From the NCBI GenBank assembly GCA_036346405.1, contig CM070566.1, positions 47,495,268 to 47,559,267 on the forward strand: DNA of 64,000 nucleotides, in the 5' to 3' direction. The translations under genes were made by a program, and so were the position numbers. Below the pieces are notes generated by a model. It was given only the letters and a program-made list of their open reading frames with translations. It did not search any database and was not told the DNA's origin. The DNA comes from Phyllostachys edulis (taxonomy: Eukaryota; Streptophyta; Magnoliopsida; Poales; Poaceae). Shown piece after piece: positions 45,501 through 58,931 of the stretch (position 1 is the first letter of the stretch; each line of letters begins with the position of its first letter).

Positions 45501-48500
45501 AACTGCAAGGATCTGTAGGAAACCAGGAGGTATTGATACTCATTGATTCGGGTAGTTCAGACAATTTTATCAGTGAAGCACTAGTGCACAAACTGCAATA
45601 TCCAACACAAGCAATGAGATCGAGTCTTGGTAACTCTGGTGATGGAGGAAAATATCTTGATGATCGGCTAATTCAAGGACTCAATTGGTGGACTCAAGGA
45701 TATACTTTTGTGACCGACGTCAGACTGCTCAATTTGGGTTGTTATGACATGGTCTTGGGCATGGAATGGCTAGAGGAACAAGGACCCATGTGGATTCATT
45801 AGAGCAAAAACAACTCAAGTTTGGCCACAGCGGCATGACAATTTCACTTCATGGTGTGCAAGATGTAACAACCAAGCTGTAATGAAATTTACTTGCCGCA
45901 AGGCATAGTCAAAGTTGGTGGTGCGGCTCATATGGTGCATCGATGGCAATGGAAGGTAGGGATCAAGCGAGATTATTCGGTGGCGGTGCAAGTATTATTG
46001 CAGAAGCATGCTCACCTGTTCAGAGAGCCGAAAGGATTACCTTCCCACAGACAATTCGATCACTCAATTCCATTGCTACGAGGATCTAAACCAATCAATC
46101 TCGGACCTTATAGATATGCTCCCAAACAAAAAGATGAAATTGAAAAGCAAGTCAAGGAGATGCTTCAACAAGGTGTCATTAAAACCAGCTCGAGTCCATT
46201 TGCTTCTCCCGTATTGCTTGTAAAGAAAAAGGATGGGACTTGGCGTTTTTATGTCGATTACCGACAACTCAATGTAGCTACAATTAAGAACAAGTACCCA
46301 CTGCCAGTTATTGATGAACTATTAGATGAATTGCATGGAGCGCAATGGTTCACCAAGTTGGACTTAAGAGCCGGATATCACCAAATACGGTTAGTGGAGG
46401 AAGATGAATATAAAACAGCCTTTAAGACCCACAATGGGCATTGGGAATTTAGAGTCATGCTATTTGGGCTCACCAACGCACCTGCTACCTTTCAAGCCAT
46501 GACGAACACATTATTTGCTCAGTGGCTCAGGCAGTTTGTGTTGGTTTTTGTCGACGACATTCTGGTGTACAGCAAGTCTCTGGAGGATCACTTACAACAT
46601 CTGCACAAGGTATTCCAGATTCTCTCTGAGAATCAATTATTAATCAAACAGTCTAAATGTTCCTTTGCCCAAACTCAACTTGAATACCTAGGTCACATCA
46701 TCGATTGCTCAAGGGTAGCTCTTGATCCATCAAGATACAAGCGGTGAAAAATTGGCCTCCTCCATGTAATGTTAAACAACTTAGAGGGTTTTTGGGTGCA
46801 ATGGCTATTACTGAAAGTTCATTAGAAATTATGGCATTATTAGCAAAACTTTGATTGAATTTGTTGAAGAAACACACTGCTTTATCATTGGACAATGCTA
46901 GAACAAGAAGATTCAAGCTCGGTGTTGGCGTTGCGATTTCACTAAGGAGTTCATCTTGGAGATGATGCTAGCGATATGGGCATTGGGCGTGCTCATGCAG
47001 CAGGTCGCCCTATTGCTTATTTAAGCAAAGCTTTAGGACCCAAAACCAAAGGATTGTCCACTTATGAAAAGGAATGTTTAGCAATCCTAATGGTCGTGGA
47101 CAAATGGAAATCATATTTGCAACATAGTGCATTTACTATAGCAACTGATCACAAGAGTCTATTACATTTGGGAGATCAAAGACTCACACAAGGGATGCAA
47201 CACAAAGCTTTTCTCAAATTGCTTGGGCTGCAATACAAGATTGTGTATAAAAAGGGTCTTGACAACAAAGCCGCAGATGCTTTATCAAGGATGACACAAG
47301 AAACCAATGAGCTGTTGGCAGTTTCCTCTAGCAAACCAAGATTGTTGGAAATTGTGGTAGAGGGTTATCAACAAGACGATGCAACCAAAACACTCTTAAC
47401 CAAATTAACCCTTACAGGATCCAATGAAGAGGGATTTACTCTTCAAGATGGCATTATCAAATTGAAGGGAAGGATTTATTTGGGCCGGCACACCAAGGCA
47501 CATCAAGCTGTAATGTTAGCATTGCATGACAGTGGAGTAGGAGGACATAGCGGTATCACTGCTACCTATCAAAAAATCAAGGCTTTATTTGCTTGGCCAG
47601 GTATGAAAAAGGACATTCATCAGTTTGTGTCAGCTTGCACAATTTGCCAACAAGCCAAATCAGAACATACTAAATCACTGGGGTTATTGCATCCCTTACC
47701 AGTGCCTACACAAGCTTGGAACATCATCAGTTTAGATTTCATTGAAGGTTTACCAAAGTCCAAAATTTTTGACACTATCCTAGTTGTAGTGGACATGTTC
47801 TCCAAATATGGTCACTTCATTTCCTTATCTCATCCATTTACTGCATTCACAGTGGCCAAATTGTTTATCACACATATATACAAATTACATGGTTTACCAC
47901 AAGTAATTATTTCAGATAGAGATAAAGTGTTTACTAGTATATTATGGCAAGAACTATTCAAATTCACTGATACAAAGTTGAACATGAGTTCGGCCAATCA
48001 TCCTGAGCAGACGGCCGAGACGAGAGATTGAATCAATGCTTATAAACCTATAAAGAGGTGTATGGTGCAAGCATGCCCAACCAAATGGTTGCAATGGTTA
48101 GCTCAAGCTGAATTCTGGTACAACACTACACATCATTCGGCATTAGGTACAACACCTTTTGAAGTGCTATATGGTCACCCACCGCGACATTTTGGCATCA
48201 CCAGTGGCGACCACAGTGTTGTGCCGGAATTGGAAGAATGACTGTAGAATAGAGCTGTAATGTCTGACTTGATTAGGCAGCATCTACTTCGGGCTCAACA
48301 GAAAATGAAACATCAAGCTGATAAGGAAAGGTCTGTGAGGGAATTTCAAGTAGGAGACTGGGTTTATCTCAAGCTTTAGCCGTATGTTCAATTGTCTGTA
48401 GCACGCAGATCAAATCAGAAACTGTCTTTCAAGTATTTTGGTCCTTACAAGATCATTCAAAAAGTGGGCAAAATGGCATACAAACTGGACTTACCTGCAG

Positions 48501-48809
48501 CAAGCATGATTCATCCGATGATTCATGTATCTCAATTGAAGAAGGCGTCGAGATCATCCGAGACCTGTAAGTCTTGATCGATCACTCAACCTCATTTACT
48601 CTAATCGGTTGATATGCCTGTGGCCATAGTTACTACAAGACTTCACCACATTGGGCATAAAACCATTTTGCAAGGCACTGGTTCGATGGTCGATCCGCCT
48701 TCCCACCGGGCGACTTGGGAGAATCTTCAAGATATCCGCTAGCGCTTTCGTGCGCACCAACTTGGGGGCAAGCTGGTACTCAAGTGGAGAGAATGTCACA
48801 ACACCATGA
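45500..48809 (+). pseudogene. gypsy pol, second copy
   Basis: Protease LIDSGSSDNFISEALVHKL near 45536 has the catalytic DSG. RT near 46010-46745 has KDGTWRFYVDYRQLN, KLDLRAGYHQIRL, FGLTNAPATFQ and VFVDDILVYS, so the catalytic Asp pair is present as VDD. RNase H at 46960-47310 and integrase at 47490-48000 follow in one frame of 351 codons (HHCC-type GGHSG to CTICQQAK; core SLDFIEGLPKS, DRDKVFTS). The frame breaks at NHPEQTAE near 48000, where the first copy reads NHPQTDGQTER. GPY/F and the chromodomain-like end follow; the stop is TGA 48807-48809, inside the LTR. Confidence 0.85.
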
Positions 48810-49113
48810 GGCGGTGATGGCAAATCAAGCGATTAGAGTCATTCAGATGAAGAAGACAATTGATATTTAGTCTCAAGAGTTATTGGGCGGCATTGTATTT
48901 GGGCCAGTTTCAACCTCTAAACATTGTCGTTTTAGCTACAGGCTTTGGCCGAAGAGTATGTAATAGGATTCGGTTGTATTCAGCAAGGCATCGAAGAAAA
49001 ATACAATGAACAATCTCCAATCCTCTATCTCTCCCATTCTTCCCAGTTCTGTCTTTCTTCCTCAAATCTCTTGCAAACTGCACTGATTCCTTGGCTCATG
49101 TGAGATCGTGACA
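48794..49113 (+). repeat. 3' LTR of gypsy element, second copy
   Basis: Starts TGTCACAACACC after the purine tract CAAGTGGAGAGAA and ends TGAGATCGTGACA, 320 bp. Its first 60 bases are altered at several CTG/CAG positions relative to the other three LTRs. Confidence 0.9.
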
Positions 49114-49280
49114 ATCTGATCCTGCATATATCTTGTCTGAAACATTAGGACCCTCACATGAAGCGAGGGTGCATGTTTATCTTCCTACTAAATTCTCGCA
49201 TCCAAGTGGCCGACCGAACGAATATGAAGCGAGGGCCCAAGGCAATAAAGCTTCCCCCAATTGTATTCCTCCCTTGTGCG

Positions 49281-50296
49281 TAGGGGTGCAAGTGGGGCGG
49301 GCTGTGGACAGCCCGCGCCCACCTCACGCCGTCCACTTCAGAGTTGCGGGCTAGCTGAGCCCGCAATGCAATATACACAATCGATCGGTGGGTTTGGCGG
49401 CTGCTCTTCCCGAAACCCGTCCACCTCGAGTTCAAGCCCTCCTCCTCGTCCGTCCCTAGTCGCGGCGTCTACACTCTGACCCTCGATACCTTCCCTCGTG
49501 GCCTCCGGCCATGAGACGATGAGAAGCTGGCCCCCACCGCCCGGCCACTCCGGCCCTGCTCGGCTCTGCCCCGTGGTGAGCCCGACATAGTGGCACTGTC
49601 GAGAGCCCACGTCGTCACCTGAACCTACATCGCCTCCCCACCAGCAAATCTCCACCAGCGATGCGACCGATGAAGGGTATGACGGAGGACTCGAAGTGGA
49701 AGGAGATCTCCATGTAGAAGTCACGGATGCGGTTGATGGAGGTGAGGAAGCGTGGGGCGGTGGCACCACTTGGCCCATCGCGGGGTGGTAGTGCCGCGCA
49801 ATGATGGTGACGATGGCATCCTCGTGGGTGGAGACGGCCTCCTGGAGCGCGGACCACCCGTCGGCGTTCTGGAGTGACCAGTCGGTGCCGGCGGACATGA
49901 GGATGTCAGCGGTGATAGGGTCGCGGAGGTGGACGGCGAGGTGGGCGGGTCTCCCTCCGGAACGCGTCGCGGCGGTCGATTTGGGCGGAGACGGCATCGG
50001 CGACAACCTCACCGGCGATGAACTCCTCCTCTGTGTTCACCTCGTCGGCGTTGTTGTTTCTTTGATTTGGGCGGAGACGGCATTGGCGACAAGCTCATCG
50101 GTCGATTTGTTTCATTGATTTGTTGTTGATTGCTCCGGAGTGTGATTTTGCTATCCAAGCGGTGCCCGGCGGGTCCCATGGGCTGGGCCGCTTCAAACGC
50201 CAATTCTAAGTGGGTTCTTTGCGGATGGATATGTGGGCAATTTTTGCGGGGCGGGCTAGCGGTTTAGCGGACAGACCCGCCCTACTTGCATCCCGG
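49281..50296. mobile_element. Pack-hAT with ankyrin gene fragment, second copy
   Basis: Begins TAGGGGTGCAAGTGGGGCGG and ends GCCCTACTTGCATCCCGG; the inverse of the right end is CCGGGATGCAAGTAGGGCGG. The 8-bp duplication CTTGTGCG is perfect on both sides (49273-49280 and 50297-50304). 1016 bp. Confidence 0.9.
49657..50030 (-). pseudogene. Captured ANKRD13-like exon, second copy
   Basis: Same fragment as 13797-14185: HLAVHLRDPITADILMSAGT, DGWSALQEAVSTHEDAIVTI and DFYMEISFHFESSVIPFI are readable. Two shifts, near 49770 and 49950, separate these pieces; the first copy is open at both positions. Confidence 0.78.
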
Positions 50297-50304
50297 CTTG
50301 TGCG

Positions 50305-51509
50305 TATGCCAACGAGAAGAAAAGCATGCTCTGGGGTGATGTTTAGGTGAGAAAGCATATTTGCGTTAAAAGACCAGCTCAACAACTTTCCGCGACGTCG
50401 TTGGCCAATGATGCTACTAGCAAACAAAGGTTACGCAGGTGTGGAATCGAGACTCTTTTGACTATCCGCGTGATAAGTGTGTGAAAAGGAGGTAGGGCGT
50501 GAGAGGTGTTCTAATGTTAATTCTAATTTACGAACATACATCAAGCGGTTTTGTTTTCACTCAATATCTCAAAGTATATGTTAGATTTTGAATCATTTGA
50601 TTGAAATATGAGTTATTAAGACTTTCGATAATAATTACAGTGATCAAGAACAAAAATTACATAAATAAATTGGGTAGAGAAGAGAGGAGGAAGATTGGGT
50701 GTCGGCAAGAGTAAATAATTGATAGACCGACCCAGGCTCCACCGAACCTAAGGAGAAAGAAGAATAATATGCTTGGGTGTCACGCTGGCTAATGGACAAC
50801 ATAAACCATGGTGCAGCGAAAGTTGCGTAGAGAAGAGAATATGAAGCGAGCGCCCAAAGCAATAAAGCAATAAAATTTGTTTTTTTATTTATTTCTTCAC
50901 TTGAATCGAGACTTGACTATCCGCACCATAAGTGTGTGAAAAGAAGGCAGAGCGTAGAGGGTGCTCTAATATTAAATCTAACGCTGGACAAACTTGTATT
51001 TTGTGTAATCTAAATTCATAGATAATTAGAATTTTTTCTTGCAAAATACAATAAAAATAGTAAATCGCTGCCGGATATTGTTGACCAAATGACCATAATT
51101 ATACACAAGTAGTAGTTAGGGTACTACAGGTGCGACGGACGGAGCAGGTGCTCCACGCACCCCCAAGCGAGGGAAAGCTTCGGCCCTGGTAGCAAATAAA
51201 AGCCAGTCTAAAAACTCGAAGGCAAATTGAAGCTGAACAACAACAGACGCCAAAGACGATCATACTAGCTCAACAAACACAGGTTAAGGCCTTATTTGGA
51301 GTAGAGGATTTCCAGAAGAATTTCTGGGAGACACCATCCCAGCAAGTATGGATCGCATAAAATGTGCGGCGACCAAACCATGCACTAGCTCCCGTCAGCA
51401 AGGCTACAGGGGAAACTTATACCTGCAATGCAGGCAGCAGTTCTACCGTTTTGCGTGAATTCTGTTCAGTTTCAAATTGTCTTACTTTCTTGCGAGGTTC
51501 CTGCTCGCC
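50305..51509. other. NLR-flank-related sequence without a gene, second copy
   Basis: Counterpart of 14435-15640; includes the upstream-like block at about 50670-50840 and the block shared with 42860-43130 at about 51045-51335. Confidence 0.6.
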
Positions 51510-52682
51510 GAGTTTTCTTTTTTTTGTTGCCTAAATAGCACTGTTGGCGGCATTAATAGCAAAAATGGTCGTCGGCGTGCCGTAATGCCAAAAATGGCAT
51601 CACGGACGTGCCGGAGGCTGACACGTGTTCAAAACTGTGCCTCCAGCGTCCGGATTTCATCTCCACCACATATCTGGCGCCCGAACTCGCCTCCTCCCGC
51701 CACATGTCCACTACAGTGCGTCTGGCGCCCAGACAAGCCTTGTTCGTGCGACCAGTGCACGGCGCCGGATCCACCGGTCCCCCTGCCATGGACGAGTGCC
51801 TGCCGTACACCTAGCGCCCGGACAAGCCGTGTCCGGTCCACCGTAGCCTGGACGAGCACCATGTGGGTGCGTCTGCTCCCCCTTACCCGGAATCGCCTTG
51901 TTCGTGCCATGGTGGCACGGTCCACGCCCCCCCGGCCATCGCATCGCCAGTCCAATCCATCACGCCCATGCCCCTCGCATGCAAAAAAAATCACGCGGGA
52001 AGGAATCCGATTCCCCTCCCGTCGTTGCGCTATCTATGGGAATTGCGCTCGCGAGGCTATAAATACCGGTCGTCGCTCTCGCTCTTAGTCATTCTCACGC
52101 TCGTCGCTGAGAACACAGAGAACATCAATATTTTTTTCTCAAGATTAAATAGTGTTTAGAACAGTTCTTAAGACCGTATTAGTATAGAACGGTCGCTATC
52201 AAGAGAAGGCAATTTTTTCCCAATGCATTTGTCATAATTACTTTAGTCGTAGTTAAGAGGGTGTCAACATCCAGCGGCAATACCGTGCCATGTTGGCACG
52301 ACAGCGGTGGGATCCGGGCCAGGGGGAGCAGACGAGCCACGTGGCGCTGTCCGTGCTATGGGGGACCGGACACGGCTTGTCTGAGTGCCAAGTGTGCGGC
52401 AGGCACTCGTCTATAGCAAGGGGGACTGGCGGAGCCGGCGCCGTGTGCTTGTCGCATGGACAAGGCTTGTCTAGGCACCAGACGCACGGTAGAGGCCACG
52501 TGACGGGAAGAGGCGAATCTGGGCGCCAGATGTGCGGTAGAGATGAAATCCGGGCGCGGGAGGCACGGTTTTGGACTGTGTCAACCGTCAGCATGTCCAT
52601 GGTGCCATTTTTAGCATTACGGCACGCCGACGGCCATTTTTGCTATTGACGTCGCCAACAGTGTCATTTAGACTAAAAAGTC
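51510..52682. mobile_element. Element with long inverted arms, second copy
   Basis: Arms at about 51510-51985 and 52258-52682. The loop contains TATAAATA at 52058-52065 within GAGGCTATAAATACCGG, a good plant TATA box, followed by a CTCTCGCTCTTAG tract. No coding domain. Confidence 0.65.
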
Positions 52683-52874
52683 CTTGCTCACCATCTAATT
52701 AAGTACACAACGATCCCGTTCTTACCCAACATGGAATGGCAATGTTCTTAGCAGACGTATCATCTGATGAACAACAATGCGTAGTTCGGTAGTTGTGAGT
52801 TGTAACATTCCTAGTTGTAAAATAAAGCCAGACTTTCGGCTTTCCCTGTAATGTAGCAGAAACAAAGTGCTGCC

Positions 52875-54455
52875 TGTTAAGGATATAAGGGTATTTATGG
52901 TATTTCCTATTGTATTAAGGTTTAGAATTGTGTCCCTTTGTACCCTATATATATTGTTTATTGGGCCTCTGAATACATACACACAATATTCATAACATGG
53001 TATCAGAACTAAGGTTAGGGTTAGGGTTTGCTACCTCCGCCGCTGCAGCCTAGCCTCCGTTCGTCCTTCACTGCCGCCGCCCCGGGGGGAGCAATCTCCA
53101 CTCCTGGGGGTGGCCTACTCGGCGACTCCTCGCTACGGGTCTCGCACGGCCGGCGCTACGGCCTACCTCGACCCACTCTGCCCTGACAGTCGCAACGCCT
53201 AGCCGCCTCGTCGCCGCGGTCTTTGTCGAGCTTCCGCTCGAGCTCACCATCGCCTCAGCCTCGTCAGTGCCGTGACCTTCTTTGGCTCGTGCTCTCCCTC
53301 TGCCTTCCGATTGAAGAGCTCGGGGAGGCGGGGGGAAGATCCGGCTGGAGGCAGAGGTCGCCGTGCCTCCCGAGCCCCGCCCGCATGCGCGCCCGAGGCT
53401 CGTGCTCTCCCGCTTCGGATCCAAGCCGCCGCTCGTCTTCTTGGACCATTTTTTAGGCTGGAATCTCCAAGGATGGCCAGACCTATGAGCATGCTTTCCT
53501 TGCTTTCACGGTTTTCACCCTTGGAGTGAAGCACGTGTGCGTGCAAGGGAGCCGTTGATCCTGATCTCCACAGTTCCTGCTGCGCTTTCACGTTTGTGTT
53601 AGTGCTTGCTGTTATGGTGATGGTGCTGCAGTCGGTGGAAAGCACGGGTCTTGTGCTGCTTTTGGGCTAGTGCTATTTGCCACTAGTCCTTGCTATTTGG
53701 TCATCGGACCACACGGTTATGCTGCTGCTAGTTATCCTTAGGTTTTTATTTCTTTGTGTCATTGCTTCCGTTGCGTCCATCCAAGTTTGTACCGCTTTAT
53801 CTTTGAGTTCGTCTAAGCCATGCGAGTTCACAAATTTATTGTCAGTCATAGAAGCATAGGAATTCCTTTTGCAATACAGTAGCCGCCGCTCTTTTCTTCG
53901 AGCTGCTGCAGATCATCGTTATGATGTCGCCGCTCTCTCTTAGCCGTTACCCTGAGCTTTTAAGGCCGCCGCGCTTCTTGTGCACTGCGCCTCTATTGCG
54001 CTTCTTGTGCACTGCGTCGCCACCGTCTTGTGCTTCGATCTGCGCCGTCATGCTTCTATCTATTCATCTTCGGCTTGATTTAACAGCTTTCTCTATTTTT
54101 ATCGGTTTCATTATCTTCTTTATCATGTTGCCGCGGTCAACTTTGCTCCCGCACCTTGTCCTTTATAGGCTATCGTACGACCCTGGATGGAAGGAGATCT
54201 TTTATCGACATATTTTTCAAGAGCAGTATGCCACGACGACATTATGAAGACTTGGATTTTGAATTTTTCTTGTTTTAGTGTCAACCCTTTCCAAATACAA
54301 TGCTATTACATACACCTTGCATTTGAGAGGGATATTAAGGATATAAGGGTATTTATGGTATTTCCTATTTATTAGATTTTAGACTTGTGTCCCCTTGTGA
54401 CCCTATATATATTGCCTATTGGACCTCTGAATACATACACATGATATTCATAACA
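52875..54455 (+). mobile_element. TRIM-like LTR element, second copy
   Basis: LTRs 52875-52997 and 54333-54455, both 123 bp; the 3' LTR begins TATTAAGG rather than TGTTAAGG, as in the first copy. Primer site TGGTATCAGAAC at 52998-53009. Flanks CTGCC and CTGGC match at four of five bases. Confidence 0.85.
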
Positions 54456-54816
54456 CTGGCAAGCTTGGATCCAGCCACCCCAGTGAGGTTACTACGCGCG
54501 TTACAAACAACTGTCCGAACTTGATTCACTTCAGCGTTGTGGTCTGACACGATTGAGCAGGCGCATCTCGTTTGAGGCAACTTCGACCTCTGTCTGATTC
54601 ATGATTTTATTCGGAAGAAAGGAGGAATCTGAATCATACAACCATAAAAGTCATAATTTTCTCAAACTCGGTGCAGATAACAAGGGGGCTTTGCTTTTTT
54701 TTTTAGATAATGGAAGAGAATAATCTCTCCCGGCCTCTGCATCAACGATGCACACAGCCCAATTTATTAAAGCCAGTTAAGTGACAAAACAAACCGAGAA
54801 AAAACGGCCTGCAACC

Positions 54817-57800
54817 TTACAATTGAAAGACACTTGAAAAACAAACTCCATCAATGCAAAAACCTGAGACAACCTCAACCATTGCAAAGCCTATGACTAA
54901 GTCTCCACCCACGAAACTTGAGGATTTGCTTCGCCACAAACTCCAATCTTTGGCTTCCTTCCAACATAGTCTCCTTCTGGTTTGTTTTCTGCAGTACAGC
55001 CCATGCACTCAGCCAGGATCTACTCAATAAGATAACCTGCAACGGATTAGTTAAATTTTTGTTGTCAAAAACAACATCATTTCGGCATAACCACATAAAC
55101 CAACATAAGGCACTAACCCCCACCAGGATTTGTGACTTTAGCAATTTAGGAATTCCATCTAACCAATTCCCAAACATGTTAGCCATATTCATTGGAGGAT
55201 CTAAATTAAACGCACATTTGACAACCCACCATGCCATCCGCGCAAAGGTGCAATAAAAAAAAGATGCTGAATCGTCTCCTCTTTAATACAGAAACAACAC
55301 TTTGTACTTCCTCTCCAATTTCTTTTAAGCAAGTTGTCTTTAGTTAATATAAACTCCTCTGTTAAGATACCACATGAAAATCTTTACTTTTAAAGGAATC
55401 TTAATGTTCCAAAACCAACTCCTGATAGGGGCTTGAACATTGCCTATAAGCACCGCATAAAAAGACTGAACTGAATAAAGCCCAGACTTATTCAACTGCC
55501 ATTGGAAAACATCCTTATGTACACTTAATTGAACATTAGAAATTTTCAACAGCATCTCATTCCAAGCAAGTAACTTAGTCCCAACAATAGGTCGTCGAAA
55601 AGAAATATTTAAAGAATTTGTACTCAAAACATTAGCTACTAAATCGTCCTTCCGCCTAACCACATTGTAAAGCATTAGAAATTGCCTTTGTAAAGTAGAA
55701 TTTCCCACCCAATTATCTTCCCAAAACCTAACTTGCCTTCCGTTCTTAACCTGGAATGAGCCAAATCGAAAAAACTGATCTTTAATTTTCATAAGCCCCG
55801 ACCAAAACTGGGACGTCCCCGGTTTATTAACCACCTGTGAAATACTCTTCGCTCCCAAATATTTCCTTGTTAGCAAAGATTGCCACACCCCTTCTTCATT
55901 AAGCAACCTAAACAGCCACTTGCCTAACAAGCTTTTATTTTTGGTGTCTAAGTTTTGAACTCCTAGACCACCAAGCTCTTTAGGAGAACAAACCACGCTC
56001 CATTTAGCAAGCCTATATTTACGCTTATGGCTGTCACTCTGCCAAAAAAATCTAGAACGATAAAAATCTAGTCTTTTGAGAACCTCTCTAGGAACCTCAA
56101 AAAAAGAAAACATAAACATAGGTAAACTGCTTAGTACTGAGTTAATAAGCACCAAGCGACCCCCAACAGACATATTTTTTTCCTTTCCAACTGCTAAGCT
56201 TTTTCTCAACTCGCTCCTCAACTCCTTTCCAATCGCTATTCCTTAACTTTCTGAAGTGAATGGGAATACCTAAATATCTAAAAGGGAACACCCCTACTTC
56301 ACAACCAAATAACTGGGTGTACTGCAGCTCTGCATCTTTGGCAGCTCCAAAACAGAAAATTTCACTCTTATGAAAATTAATCTTTAAACCAGATAAATGT
56401 TCAAAGACACATAAAATAAGCTTAAGATTCTTGGCTTGCTCCAAATCATTATTCAAGAAAAGAATTGTGTCATCCGCGTATTGCAAGATTGACAACCCAT
56501 CATCAATCAAGTGGGGAACGACTCCTGTTAAAAGACCAGCTGCTTTGGCTCTAGAGATAAAAATGGACAGCATATCCGCCACAAGATTAAAAAGAACAGG
56601 GGACAAAGGATCACCCTGTCTAAGTCCCTTATGAGTTTGGAAAAAAGCACCAAGATCATCATTGACCTTAATACCAACACTCCCTCCCTTGACCAAACTT
56701 TCTACCCAAGAGCACCACTTAGGCGAAAGGCCTTTCATCCTTAGCGTTTGCATTAAAAACGGCCACTTCACTTTATCATAAGCTTTCTCAAAATCCACCT
56801 TAAAAACAATACCATCCAAATTCTGCTTATGAAGCTCATGGATGGTTTCATGTAGGATAATTACACCATACAAAATAAATCTCCCCTGCATGAACGCTAA
56901 CTGGGAAGGCAGAACAACCTTTTGAGCAACTTTCATAAGCCTATTAGTAACTACTTTAGTAAAAATTTTAAAATAGACATTAAGCATACAAATGGGTCTA
57001 TATTGTTGTATCTGCTTAGCATCAGCTTTTTTGGGAAGTAATGTAATAATCCCAAAATTCAAGCTAAAAATAGACAAAGTGCAACTATGAAAAGCAGAAA
57101 ACATGGCCATCAAGTCCTTTTTAATTACTTCCCAAAACACCTGATAGAACTCTGCTGGAAAACCATCAGGCCTAGCCGCTTTGTTATGATCCATTTGAAA
57201 TAGAGCCTCTTTCACCTCCTTTTCAGTAAAGGGCTCAGTAAGATTAATGTTTTCCTCATCCGACACTTGAGACATATCAATTGTAAGACCCTCAATCATA
57301 GATAAATGATTTACCTCAGCTGGGCCAAACAAATCTTTATAATAATTAGTGATATAGTTTTTTAATTGTACATCACCCCGAATAATTCCATCCTCTTGCT
57401 CAAGTTGAAAAATTCTCTGTTTTCTATGCTTCCCATTTGCAATCAAATGATAAAAGCGCGTATTCCTGTCACCCTCCAAGGGAAATTTCGCTTTGGCCAT
57501 TTGATACCATTTAATTTCTTCTTCTCTTAACAATTGAGTCAACCTCACATTAGCAGCTTTTTACTATTTAATTCATTATTGGACAAACTCATAAACTCAA
57601 ATTTTTTATCAAGCTTATCAATCAACACGTTAAGTTCTAACTTTTCCTTTTTATATGTCCCGCTGGTACTTTTCGCCCAACCCCTAAGATAACGCCTAAG
57701 AATTCTAACTTTACTCTGCCAGCTATGTAAGGCCGACTGACCACAATTAACCTTTCTCCACAACTCCGCTACCATTTCTCTAAACCCCTCCCGACATAAC

Positions 57801-58545
57801 CAGCCTAATTCAAATTTAAATAAAGGCTGACTACCTCTAAAAGGAGCCTCTTTTGTATTTAATAATAACGGCGTGTGATCAGATAAGGACCTTTCAAGAG
57901 CCACCACCGTGACCAAAGGAAACTTCTGCTCCCAATCTGTACTCATTAAAACTCTATCCAATTTCTCAAAAGTTGGATTATCTAGTGAATTAGCCCAAGT
58001 AAATTGTCTACCAGACAAAACTACTTCTCTTAAATCCAAATTATTGAGCACAGCATTAAACAGAAAAGGCCATCTATATTCAATGTTACCATTATTTTTT
58101 TCACTCGAATTCCTTATGATATTAAAATCACCCCAATTAAAATAGGAAGTGTCTCTTTCCGATGAGGCATTAACCAGTTCATTAAGGAACTTCTCCTTGA
58201 ATCTGAAATTTGAAATTGCAGTAAACCGCTACTAGGACCCATTGAAATTATCCTCTCTATTCTTTAAATGAAACTTCACATAAAAATCACCAAAGATCAA
58301 TCGACCCAACGTCAAAGACCATAAATCCACTCCAAGAAGGATACCACCCGACCGACCTTGTGGAGGAGAAAAGTGCCACAAAACTCCCGACCACCACACG
58401 GATGATTAAGGCTAGCCACCGAGAATTCTTTTTAACAGTTTCAAGAATGGCCACAAAATCTAAATGATGCTCTTTAACTATTTACAAATAAAACGATGTT
58501 TAGCCAAGTCTCCTAGACCTCTGCTATTCCAAAAAGACCTTTCAT
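54817..58545 (-). pseudogene. LINE ORF2 (endonuclease-reverse transcriptase), second copy
   Basis: ATG at 58545-58543 overlaps the preceding TGA (ATGA). The endonuclease (MKGLFWNSRGLG start; LSDHTPLLLNT near 57870) is followed by one open frame of 468 codons containing RT: FRYLGIPIHF, VDFEKAYDKVKW, GLRQGDPLSPVLFNL and LQYADDTILF with the catalytic YADD at 56469-56480. The zf-RVT region follows (VRFWEDNWVGN; VFQWQLNKSGLYSV). Breaks at about 58250-58050, 57545, 56180 and 55340 prevent one continuous frame; the C-terminus ends near 54817-54875. Confidence 0.85.
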
Positions 58546-58931
58546 CTAGATTTTAGCTTGATTGACCTAAGCAGAGGGCTTTTCCCTTTTTTCTTTCCAG
58601 AAGATCGCTTTTTATTAGTGACCAGTATAAAATTAGACATGTCGTCCTCCATAGCGACTACGTCTACATCACTATTTAAATGTTTAAGAGCTGAGAAATC
58701 ACTATAATCCTCATTCTCAACCTCCACCTCCTCAATAGCTACAATTCCTTTCTTCTTCATTCTACTAAACTCAATATCTTTAATATTGTTAATAGAACTA
58801 GTAATCTCTGCCTCATCATTCCCTAAAGAAATTCTAATGCTAGCAACCTTATCAATAATTTGCTCATCAGAAAAAGACAAAAAAGACAGATTATTAACCG
58901 ACTTACTTGGTTCAAATTCGAGATTACGAAT

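Larger units (their letters stand above)
43898..49113 (+). mobile_element. Ty3/gypsy chromovirus (Reina-like), second copy
   Basis: Same insertion as 8033-13262. The 5' LTR is 43898-44224, the primer site TGGTATCAGAGC is 44227-44238 and the 3' LTR is 48794-49113. ATACA precedes the element; the right flank reads ATCTG instead of ATACA, probably an error. Protease and RT read more clearly here than in the first copy. Confidence 0.93.
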
